Assembly (NCBI GenBank): GCA_044508835.1 | Contig: JBIQHD010000020.1 | Coordinates: 1-64,000, forward strand | Direction: 5' to 3' | From: JAKFDI01 sp044508835 | GTDB taxonomy: Bacteria > Pseudomonadota > Gammaproteobacteria > Burkholderiales > Burkholderiaceae_C | DNA length: 64,000 bases | Shown: one piece after another, positions 1-6,174 of the stretch | Position numbering within the stretch: position 1 is the first letter of the stretch | Layout: each line of letters opens with the position of its first letter | Made by a program: the position numbers and the translations under genes | The notes under the pieces: generated by a model | The model's database searches: none | Seen by the model: the letters and a program-made list of their open reading frames with translations, nothing else | Told to the model about the DNA's origin: nothing

Positions 1-55
1 GCCCTGGGTCAAAGTTCAATCGGCAGGGTGGGTCAGATTTAGATCGGCGCCAACA
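1..55 (-). mobile_element. Probable terminal end of an IS21-type insertion sequence
   Basis: Read on the minus strand, the integrase reading frame stops matching its family after residue 82. It continues into a stretch that starts TGTTGGCGCCGATC and carries repeated TGACCC words. TG-initiated ends with spaced TGACCC-type repeats are typical of IS21-family termini. Only the outermost 55 bases lie in the window, so no transposase can be seen and the family name is an inference from the end sequence. The junction at 55/56 is where integrase homology ends. Confidence 0.5.
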
Positions 56-301
56 ACGGGGGTTGATGCCCTTGGCGACCAAGGCGCGCGCCTCGTCGCG
101 CAGCGCGCGGGCTTCGAGCAACGATACCTCGGGATGGGTGCCGAACGACATCCGCTTGGGCTCCTTGAGCCAGTAGTAGCGGAAGTGCCAGGTCTTGCCT
201 CCCGTCGCTGCAACAGCGAGGGAGAGGCCCAACGTGTCGGGGAGGGTGTAGTCCTTGCCGGTGGCTTTGGCGCGTCGAACGGCCAGGTCGGAAAGTGCCA
301 T
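56..301 (-). pseudogene. Truncated tRNA-targeting tyrosine integrase, N-terminal arm-binding domain only
   Basis: The first 82 codons read MALSDLAVRRAKATGKDYTL and continue with KTWHFRYYW, KRMSFGTHPEVSL and EARALRDEARALVAKGINPR. This is the classic N-terminal DUF4102 (arm-type DNA-binding) domain of P4-like and CP4-like integrases, which are normally about 400 residues long. The core-binding and catalytic domains (R-H-R-Y) are absent because an insertion-sequence end interrupts the frame at position 55. The gene starts 240 bases from the 3' end of tRNA-Gly and points away from it, the usual geometry for an integrase beside its attachment site. It marks the edge of an integrated element lying to the left of the window. 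Confidence 0.8.
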
Positions 302-470
302 GCTTCTAGCTCCTGAACGTGAGTCAGGAACTCGATGCTGGTCACATCACCTGCGCGCCTCTACAAACAATCCGGAAGCGGTCGTGCCCGCAAAAATGGA
401 CACAATCATGGACATAAAAGTCCTGGCTTCAGGCGGATTTCCGTGGACGACAGCAGAACATCAAAGAGAG

Positions 471-493
471 AAAAAACCGTTGTGTGACAACGG
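471..493 (-). terminator. Rho-independent terminator downstream of tRNA-Gly
   Basis: On the minus strand a perfect 7-bp stem (CCGTTGT / ACAACGG, loop 484-486) is followed by a run of six T (476-471). It lies about 50 bases beyond the tRNA 3' end, so it would end the tRNA transcript. If the integrase marks an element inserted at the tRNA 3' end, this terminator was carried in by that element. Confidence 0.75.
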
Positions 494-540
494 CTTGCAG
501 ACTCTCTTGGATTTCAGCGGACCTCCGCAGAAAGATGCAG

Positions 541-614
541 TGGAGCGGGTGAAGGGAATCGAACCCTCGTATGAAGCTTGGGAAGCTGCCGTTCTGCCAT
601 TGAACTACACCCGC
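541..614 (-). tRNA. tRNA-Gly (anticodon CCC)
   Basis: The cloverleaf is complete. The acceptor arms GCGGGTG (614-608) and CACCCGC (551-545) pair fully. The D arm is GTTC/GAAC, the anticodon loop TTCCCAA gives anticodon CCC, and the T arm GAGGG/CCCTT encloses TTCGATT. Discriminator T and an encoded CCA follow (544-541). One C-T mismatch is visible in the second pair of the anticodon stem. This gene is the likely integration site of the element whose integrase remnant lies at 56-301. Confidence 0.95.
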
Positions 615-644
615 AGCGGGCGTCGATTCTAGCGTGGGCGGCGC

Positions 645-1334
645 TCAGCGCCGCGTGAACACCAGATCCCACACGCCGTGGCCGAGCCTGATTCCACGGT
701 TCTCGAACTTGGTGAGCGGGCGGTAGGCCGGCCGGGGCGCGTAGCCCTCGGCGGTGTTGGCCAGCAGCGGCTCGGCCGACAGCACGTCCAGCATCTGCTC
801 GGCATAGGGCTGCCAGTCGGTGGCGCAGTGCAGGTAGCCGCCGGGCGCCAGCCGCGTGGCCAGGCGCGCGACGAACGGCGCCTGGATCAGCCGGCGCTTG
901 TTGTGCTTCTTCTTGTGCCAGGGGTCGGGGAAGAACACGTGCACGCCGGCGAGCGAGCCGGGCGCGATCATGTGGTCGAGCACCTCGACGGCGTCGTGCT
1001 GGATCAGGCGCAGGTTGCCGATCTGCAGCTCGCCGATGCGCTTGAGCAGCGCGCCGACGCCGGGCGTGTGGACCTCCACGCCGAGGAAGTCGGTGTCGGG
1101 GCGGCCGCGCGCGATCTGCGCGGTGGCGTCGCCCATGCCGAAGCCGATTTCCAGCACCAGCGGCGCGCTGCGGCCGAACACCGCGGCGGCGTCCAGCGGA
1201 CGCGGCTCGTACGGCAGCACGAAGCGCGGACCGAGTTCGGCCATCGCGCGCGCCTGGCCCGGACCCATGCGGCCGGCCCGCGTGACGAAGCTGCGGATGG
1301 CGCGGGGCGGGTGCGGCGAGGCGGGGTCGGTCAT
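645..1334 (-). CDS. trmB: tRNA (guanine-N7-)-methyltransferase TrmB
   Basis: The cytoplasmic SAM-dependent enzyme makes m7G46 in the variable loop of tRNAs. The 229-residue protein has the SAM-binding motif LEIGFGMGD, the acidic DFLGVEVH strand end, and the family signature FFPDPWHKKKHNKRR followed by CATDWQPYAEQM. Its length is normal for the family. The frame could open at a GTG 18 bases upstream (1352), but the ATG at 1334 is preferred; neither has a clear ribosome-binding site. The gene ends 30 bases before tRNA-Gly and is transcribed in the same direction. The terminator at 1386-1416 separates it from the PEP-CTERM gene upstream. Confidence 0.95.
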   Translation of the reverse strand: MTDPASPHPPRAIRSFVTRAGRMGPGQARAMAELGPRFVLPYEPRPLDAAAVFGRSAPLVLEIGFGMGDATAQIARGRPDTDFLGVEVHTPGVGALLKRIGELQIGNLRLIQHDAVEVLDHMIAPGSLAGVHVFFPDPWHKKKHNKRRLIQAPFVARLATRLAPGGYLHCATDWQPYAEQMLDVLSAEPLLANTAEGYAPRPAYRPLTKFENRGIRLGHGVWDLVFTRR

Positions 1335-1385
1335 CGGGGACGGTCGGGGCACGGCGAAAGGGACCGGATTGTGCCCCGCGCGGAC

Positions 1386-1416
1386 GAAAAAAAGCCCGGC
1401 GCGCGATGCGCCGGGC
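1386..1416 (-). terminator. Rho-independent terminator after the PEP-CTERM gene
   Basis: On the minus strand a perfect 9-bp GC stem (GCCCGGCGC at 1394-1402 against 1408-1416, five-base loop) is followed by a seven-T run (1393-1387). It lies 23 bases beyond the stop codon of the PEP-CTERM gene and upstream of trmB, isolating the two genes. Confidence 0.9.
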
Positions 1417-1438
1417 GGTGTGGCGGGGGCGAGCCGGA

Positions 1439-2125
1439 TCAGGCCTTGCGGCGGCTGACGGCCAGGCCGGCCAGCGCCAGGCCCACGAGGGCCAGGGAGG
1501 CAGGCTCGGGGACGTTGTTGCTCGGGGCCGCCCCGACGATGACCTTGATGGCGGTCGTTGCCAGTTCCCGGCCAAAGAGGCCGTAGGCCGTCAGGCTGAA
1601 AGTGTATTCACCGAGGGCCAGGGGGTCGAAGGTGTCGAACAGCGGCGGCGTGACGAAGATCGGAAAGAGCGGATCGAGCGAGTTCATGCCCAGGTTCAGC
1701 GAGTCCTGGCCCGAGCCGAGGACGGTGAACCAGCCGTGCGTCGACTTGTCGTTGTCCGCGGCCGGGTCGAAGTCGTAGCTCAGGCGATAGGACGTGGCGC
1801 CGCTGGCATAGAAGGCGAAATTCCACAGGGCGTACGGATCGGTGGCGGAAGACGGCGCATGGGTATCGATCCCCGTCTGTGCATAGAAAACGCCCGCGCC
1901 GTTGTTGGCCACCGCCGGGCTGTCGTAGCGCTGGTGCGCCGTCAGGCCGATGGTGACGTTGCCATTGCGGCTGATCGCCACCGCATCGTTCGGGATGCCC
2001 GAGCCGCCGAAGGTGGCGCCGGCCAGCGTGCCGAAGGCATCGAAGGTCGGCGTGATGGGGGCCGCAACGGCGCCGGCCGCGCTGGCGGCGAGAACGGCTG
2101 CGGAGAGAAGGCTTCGGAAATTCAT
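1439..2125 (-). CDS. PEP-CTERM sorting-domain exported protein
   Basis: This exported protein of 228 residues begins MNFRSLLSAAVLAASAAG and has a typical signal peptide ending near AVAAP. The C terminus is a textbook PEP-CTERM signal: VPEPASLALVG, a hydrophobic helix, then SRRKA. In known systems exosortase recognises this signal and anchors or releases the protein at the cell surface, usually with exopolysaccharide. The middle is a beta-rich, Asn/Asp/Gly-rich domain with no family I recognise. The open frame extends 43 codons upstream, but the signal peptide fixes the start at 2125. No exosortase lies in the window, so the sorting machinery must be elsewhere. Confidence 0.85.
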   Translation of the reverse strand: MNFRSLLSAAVLAASAAGAVAAPITPTFDAFGTLAGATFGGSGIPNDAVAISRNGNVTIGLTAHQRYDSPAVANNGAGVFYAQTGIDTHAPSSATDPYALWNFAFYASGATSYRLSYDFDPAADNDKSTHGWFTVLGSGQDSLNLGMNSLDPLFPIFVTPPLFDTFDPLALGEYTFSLTAYGLFGRELATTAIKVIVGAAPSNNVPEPASLALVGLALAGLAVSRRKA

Positions 2126-2229
2126 CTGGCGACCGGAAGGCAAGTGAAGGATCGTCACATTCAGCAACATACGGGCCAGCACCCGGCGGGAGCCGCCTGC
2201 GCCGGCGGCCGCCAACGACTTAGGGATTG

Positions 2230-2250
2230 AAAACGGAAAAAATTCCGCTT
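2230..2250 (-). terminator. Weak candidate terminator downstream of uppP
   Basis: On the minus strand a short stem (CGGAA / TTCCG, T-rich loop) is followed by TTTTC. It lies in the 190-base spacer between uppP and the PEP-CTERM gene. The stem is only 5-6 bp, so this is a weak call. Confidence 0.3.
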
Positions 2251-2315
2251 TCACCCATGACGCCCTCCAGCCGCCGAATCGGATGTGTAAAGGACACCGA
2301 CAGCGGCGGCACCGC

Positions 2316-3173
2316 TCATTCGTGCCATTCCACCCACCCGCCCCATGCGCTCAGCAGCACCAGGGCGCCGAAGACGATGCGGTACCACGCGAAGGGCGTG
2401 AAGTCGTGCGTGGACACGTAGCGGATGAGCCAGCGGATGCACAGCAGCGCGCTCACGAAGGCGAACACCGTGCCGACGGCGAACATCGGCAGGTCGCTCC
2501 ACTGCAGCAGCTCGCGCTGCTTCCACACCGAGTAGGCGCCGGCGCCCATCAGCGTCGGGATGCCGAGGTAGAAGCTGAACTCGGTCGCGGCCTTGCGCGA
2601 CAGCCCGAGCACCAGCCCGCCGATGATGGTGGCGCCCGAGCGGCTGGTGCCGGGAATGAGCGCCAGGCACTGCAGCAGGCCGACCTTGAGCGCGTCCATC
2701 GCGCTCATGTCGTCCACCGTCTCCACCCGCGCGAGCCGCCCGCCTTCGAGGTCGCGCTCGCCGTACAGCCGCCTGTGGCGCCGCTCCACCCACAGGATGA
2801 GCAGGCCGCCGACGACGAAGGCCGTCGCCACCGGCACCGGATGGAACAGGTGCTCCTTCACCAGCTTGCCGAAGGCGAGCCCCAGCACCACGGCGGGAAT
2901 GAAGGCGATCAGCACGTTGCGGGCGAAGCGCTGGGCCACCGGATCGTGCGTGATGCCGGCCACCGTCTGCCCGAGGCGGCGCCGGTATTCCCAGATGACG
3001 GACAGCATGGCGCCGGTCTGGATGGCGATCTCGAACACCTTGACCGATTCACCGGTGAAGCGCAGCAGCGAGCCGGCGAGGATCAGGTGCCCGGTGCTGG
3101 AGATCGGCAGGAATTCCGTCAGACCTTCGACGATGCCCATGAGGGCAGCCTTGAGCAGCAGCGTGATGTCCAA
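2316..3173 (-). CDS. uppP: Undecaprenyl-diphosphate phosphatase UppP (BacA)
   Basis: The integral inner-membrane enzyme dephosphorylates undecaprenyl diphosphate. This recycles the lipid carrier for peptidoglycan and surface polysaccharides and gives basal bacitracin resistance. The 285-residue protein carries both family signatures: EGLTEFLPISSTGHLIL near residues 16-32 (catalytic Glu, Ser) and LIPGTSRSGATIIGG near 172-186. Seven or eight hydrophobic segments are visible. The start is a TTG at 3173, beginning MDITLLLKAALMGIVEG; it is supported by an AAGGGG ribosome-binding site (3179-3184) at five-base spacing. The length is typical. Confidence 0.95.
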   Translation of the reverse strand: MDITLLLKAALMGIVEGLTEFLPISSTGHLILAGSLLRFTGESVKVFEIAIQTGAMLSVIWEYRRRLGQTVAGITHDPVAQRFARNVLIAFIPAVVLGLAFGKLVKEHLFHPVPVATAFVVGGLLILWVERRHRRLYGERDLEGGRLARVETVDDMSAMDALKVGLLQCLALIPGTSRSGATIIGGLVLGLSRKAATEFSFYLGIPTLMGAGAYSVWKQRELLQWSDLPMFAVGTVFAFVSALLCIRWLIRYVSTHDFTPFAWYRIVFGALVLLSAWGGWVEWHE

Positions 3174-3219
3174 CGAGACCCCTTCGCAAAAAGACGCGCG
3201 ATGTTAGCGGCGCTGAAAT

Positions 3220-3500
3220 GACCCACCCCCTACGCGCTTCACGCGCCCCCTCGAGGGGGCTGAGCCCGGACATGAAAGGTCCGGTGGACCTTTCATGCCT
3301 GGCGAAGGGCCGGGCCACTGGCCCGGCACGGCCTGCAAGGCAACACCAGCGGACCGGCAGAGCCGGATCCGCGGTGTTCGCTTGGGAACGCTCCTCGGTT
3401 CATGCGTCGCGGGTCGCGCCACGTGCGGTGGCGCCACTAGGATGAGACAACCCCCACGCTCACTTTGTTCGCTGCCCCCCGAGGGGGGGCGCGTCAGTGG
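3220..3500. repeat. Composite palindrome cluster, REP-like intergenic element
   Basis: The 385-base spacer between uppP and the DUF1439-like gene holds no gene but several dense dyads. These are a 16-bp perfect palindrome centred on CTCGAG (3245-3260), a perfect 12-bp stem with 3-base loop (3271-3282 / 3286-3297), a CCGGGCC/GGCCCGG hairpin (3310-3326), and a long near-perfect hairpin (3342-3378, arms AACACC-GCGGA-CCGGC with single-base bulges). A second G/C block, CCCCCC-GA-GGGGGG, lies near 3475-3490. The two C-rich/G-rich blocks head similar motifs in direct orientation, as in a paired REP unit. The element is likely multicopy in this genome, which cannot be tested here. Confidence 0.6.
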
Positions 3501-3558
3501 CTTCGGGCGGCCGGGCGCCGCTGACATGGCGCGACGGCGCAGCGCCGGTCGCGCCCGT

Positions 3559-4152
3559 TCAGCGCGGGGCGGGCAGGAGCGTGATCTCGACCCCGCGCCG
3601 CGTGACGTTCACCTCGCCCGGCTCGTAGCCGCGCCCGCGCACCGCGCCGAGTTCTTCCGGCGTGAAGCGGTGGATGCTCAGGTCCTGCAGCAGCTGCTCG
3701 GCCACGAGCGGCCCGATGCGGTCGAGCACCGGCTGCAGCCCCGCCGGCAGGCTGCCCAGGCTCAGCCGCTGCACGCGCACCTGCGACAGCCGCACCGACT
3801 GGTCCGACGGCTCGTAGCGCAGCCCGAAGTCGAGCGACAGCTCGCCGCAGTAGCCGCCGCGCAGCAGGCGCTCGCCGATGGCCACGTCCAGGTCGGTGGC
3901 GATGCGGTTGGTCTGGGGCAGCAGCCGCAGCCGCGGCGTCTGCACGCGCAGGTCGATCAGCTCGAGCAGACGGCCCTCGAAGGGGAACTGCCGCGCCAGC
4001 GCCCGCGCGAGGTCGGCCTCGCCGAGCGTGATGACGCGCGGCCCGCCGAGTCCGGCGCAGCCCGCGGACCAGGCCGCGGCGGCGATGCCCGCCGCGCCGC
4101 CGAGGCGGAGAAAGGCCCGGCGCCCGCGGGCGCCGGCCGGATCGATCGTCAT
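3559..4152 (-). CDS. DUF1439-like exported lipoprotein with Tat-like leader
   Basis: This 197-residue protein has a twin-arginine-type leader (GRRAFLRLGGAAG) ending in a lipobox-like SAGC, so it is probably a membrane-anchored lipoprotein. The body resembles the DUF1439/YceB group of periplasmic lipid-binding-like proteins: ITLGEADLARALARQFPFEG, then LRLLPQTNRIATDLDVAIGE, ending in a beta strand GVEITLLPAPR. No enzymatic motif is visible and the function is unknown. The start at 4152 is chosen because AAAGGGG sits six bases upstream; an ATG at 4158 would overlap that site. The gene lies upstream of uppP on the same strand and is divergent from tetR. Confidence 0.7.
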   Translation of the reverse strand: MTIDPAGARGRRAFLRLGGAAGIAAAAWSAGCAGLGGPRVITLGEADLARALARQFPFEGRLLELIDLRVQTPRLRLLPQTNRIATDLDVAIGERLLRGGYCGELSLDFGLRYEPSDQSVRLSQVRVQRLSLGSLPAGLQPVLDRIGPLVAEQLLQDLSIHRFTPEELGAVRGRGYEPGEVNVTRRGVEITLLPAPR

Positions 4153-4270
4153 GCACATCCCCTTTCCGCGCCGCACCGCCGGCGCGCTGCCCGACCATGC
4201 CATGCGGCACGCATTGCGCGCCACCCCGCCGCGCCGCTTCCTTGACCGGCCACGCACCCGTGGCTAGCAT

Positions 4271-4290
4271 TACTGACCAGTCAGTCAGTA
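4271..4290. promoter_or_regulatory. Operator palindrome for the adjacent TetR repressor
   Basis: The arms TACTGAC (4271-4277) and GTCAGTA (4284-4290) form a perfect 7-bp inverted repeat around CAGTCA, with further TGAC/GTCA half-sites nested inside. It ends four bases before the tetR start codon. It also lies between tetR and the divergent lipoprotein gene. Tandem TGAC dyads are typical of AcrR/TtgR-like operators, so autoregulation and control of the efflux operon are inferred. Confidence 0.7.
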
Positions 4291-4294
4291 TTTC

Positions 4295-4972
4295 ATGAGC
4301 ACGACCCCATCCCCGCCGATCCGGCAGCGCCGCAAGGAGGCGCGTCCGCAGGAATTGCTGGACGCGGCGCTCGAGCTCTTCGTCGAGAAGGGCTTCTCGG
4401 CCACGCGCTCGGAGGAAGTCGCCACGCGCGCGGGCGTGTCCAAGGGCACGCTGTACCTCTACTACCCGAGCAAGGAAGAGCTGCTCAAGGCGGTGATCCG
4501 CCACAACCTGACCGGCCTGATCGCCGAAGGCACCGAGCTGATCGACGCCTACGAAGGCAGCTCGACCGAACTTTTCGCGCTGATGATGCGCACCTGGTGG
4601 CATCGCGTGAGCAACACGCCCGCCTCGGGCATCTTCAAGATCATGCTGTCGGAGGCGCGCAACTTCCCCGAGCTGGCCGCGTTCTACAACGCCGAGGTCA
4701 TCGCGCCGGCCGAGGCGATGATCCGGCGCGCGCTGCAGCGCGGCGTCGAGCGCGGCGAGTTCCGCGCCGTCGCCGCCGACGAGATCACGCTGGTGCTCAG
4801 CGCCCCCATCCTCTTCATGGCGCTGCACAAGCATTCGCTCGGCGCCTGCGGCATCCAGGACCTGGTGCGCGACGGCCAGCGCGTCGTCGAGACCCACATC
4901 GACCTGGTGCTCAACGGCCTGAAGAGCCCCACCCCTCCCGCTGCGAAGAAGAAAGCCGCGCGCAAATCATGA
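4295..4972 (+). CDS. TetR/AcrR-family repressor of the RND efflux operon
   Basis: The 225-residue regulator has an N-terminal helix-turn-helix at about residues 15-60 (RRKEARPQELLDAALELFVE, FSATRSEEVATRAGVSKGTLYLYYPSKEELL), which is the canonical TetR fold. The variable C-terminal ligand domain resembles the TetR_C group that ends in a Lys/Arg-rich tail. The start codon follows directly on the operator palindrome. The stop overlaps the start of the adaptor gene (ATGA), so regulator and pump are co-transcribed. The ligand is unknown; regulators in this position usually sense the drugs or metabolites exported by the pump. Confidence 0.9.
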   Translation: MSTTPSPPIRQRRKEARPQELLDAALELFVEKGFSATRSEEVATRAGVSKGTLYLYYPSKEELLKAVIRHNLTGLIAEGTELIDAYEGSSTELFALMMRTWWHRVSNTPASGIFKIMLSEARNFPELAAFYNAEVIAPAEAMIRRALQRGVERGEFRAVAADEITLVLSAPILFMALHKHSLGACGIQDLVRDGQRVVETHIDLVLNGLKSPTPPAAKKKAARKS

Positions 4973-6156
4973 AACGCTCGCTCAAGTGGATCGCCGTGGC
5001 GGTTGCCCTGCTGCTCGTGGCCGCGCTCGCCGCGCGCGGCATCAAGGCGCGGCAGCACAAGCAGGCGCTGGCCGCCGCGCCGGCGGCCGAGGCCGTGCTC
5101 GAGCTGTCGCCGGACGACCTGGTCACGGCGCGCCGCATCGAGCTCACCCGCAGCCTGCCCGTCTCCGGCGGCCTGAAGGCCGTGCGCAGCGCGATGGTCA
5201 AGGCCAAGGTGGCGGCCGAGCTGCAGGCGCTCACCGTGCGCGAGGGCGACACCGTCACGGCCGGCCAGGTGATCGGCCGGCTCGACGTGACCGAGCTCGA
5301 CTGGCGGCTGCGCCAGGCCGAGCAGGCCGCCGCCGCGGCGCGCGCGCAGCTCGACATCGCCCGCCGCGCGCTCGAGAACAACCGCGCGCTCGTGGCGCAG
5401 GGCTTCATCTCGTCCACGGCGCTGGAGACCTCGATCGCCAACGAGGCCGCCGCCGCGGCCAACCTCCAGGGCGCGACGGCCGCCGCCGAGCTCATGCGCA
5501 AGGCCCGCGCCGACGCGGTGCTGGTCGCCCCCATCGCCGGCATCGTGGCGCAGCGGCTGGTGCAGCCCGGCGAGCGGGTGCCGGTGGACGCGCGCATCGT
5601 CGAGATCGTCGACCTGTCGCGGCTCGAGCTCGAGGCGGCGGTCGCGCCGGAGGACGTGGTGCAGGTGCGCGTCGGCCAGGAGGCGCGGCTCGCCGTCGAC
5701 GGCCTGGCCGAGCCGGTGCAGGCCCGCGTCGCGCGCATCAACCCGAGCGCCCAGGCCGGCAGCCGCGCCGTGATGGTGTACCTCGCGCTGGACGCCCACC
5801 CGGCGCTGCGCCAGGGCCTGTTCGCCCGCGGCCACGTCGCGCTCGCGCAGCAGGCCGCGCTGGCCGTGCCGGTGAGCGCCGTGCGCGTCGACCAGGCGCA
5901 GCCCTACGTGCTGGCGCTGGCGGACGGGCGCGTGCAGCACCGCACGGTCGCGCTCGGCGCGCGCGGCGAGGCGCTGTTCGACGGCCGGCGCGAGAGCGCA
6001 GTGGCGATCGAGTCCGGCCTCGCCGAGGGCGCGACGCTGCTGCGCGCCATGGCCGGGCGCGTGCCCGACGGGGCGAAGGCGCGCCTGACCGGCGCGCCGG
6101 CCCCGGCCGCATCGGCCGCGGTCATGGCCCAGGCCGCGGCCTCCGCCGCGCGCTGA
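4969..6156 (+). CDS. RND efflux periplasmic adaptor (membrane fusion protein)
   Basis: This 395-residue HlyD-type adaptor would link the inner-membrane RND pump to an outer-membrane channel. A signal-anchor helix lies at about residues 5-22. It is followed by a lipoyl-like half (VKAKVAAELQALTVREGDTV, GQVIGRLD), a coiled-coil hairpin rich in Ala/Gln/Arg (about 105-175), the second lipoyl half (APIAGIVAQRLVQPGERV) and beta-barrel/membrane-proximal domains. No lipobox is present. The start codon overlaps the tetR stop, and the pump gene follows after 18 bases, giving a tight three-gene operon. Confidence 0.9.
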   Translation: MKRSLKWIAVAVALLLVAALAARGIKARQHKQALAAAPAAEAVLELSPDDLVTARRIELTRSLPVSGGLKAVRSAMVKAKVAAELQALTVREGDTVTAGQVIGRLDVTELDWRLRQAEQAAAAARAQLDIARRALENNRALVAQGFISSTALETSIANEAAAAANLQGATAAAELMRKARADAVLVAPIAGIVAQRLVQPGERVPVDARIVEIVDLSRLELEAAVAPEDVVQVRVGQEARLAVDGLAEPVQARVARINPSAQAGSRAVMVYLALDAHPALRQGLFARGHVALAQQAALAVPVSAVRVDQAQPYVLALADGRVQHRTVALGARGEALFDGRRESAVAIESGLAEGATLLRAMAGRVPDGAKARLTGAPAPAASAAVMAQAAASAAR

Positions 6157-6174
6157 CCCGAACGCCCCGCCGCC

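Noticed and set aside
255..632. Plus-strand open frame across the tRNA and integrase remnant.
   Set aside because: It overlaps the complementary strand of a clear tRNA gene and has no family features.
2126..2254. N-terminal extension of the PEP-CTERM frame.
   Set aside because: It would place 43 residues before a perfect signal peptide, which starts cleanly at 2125.
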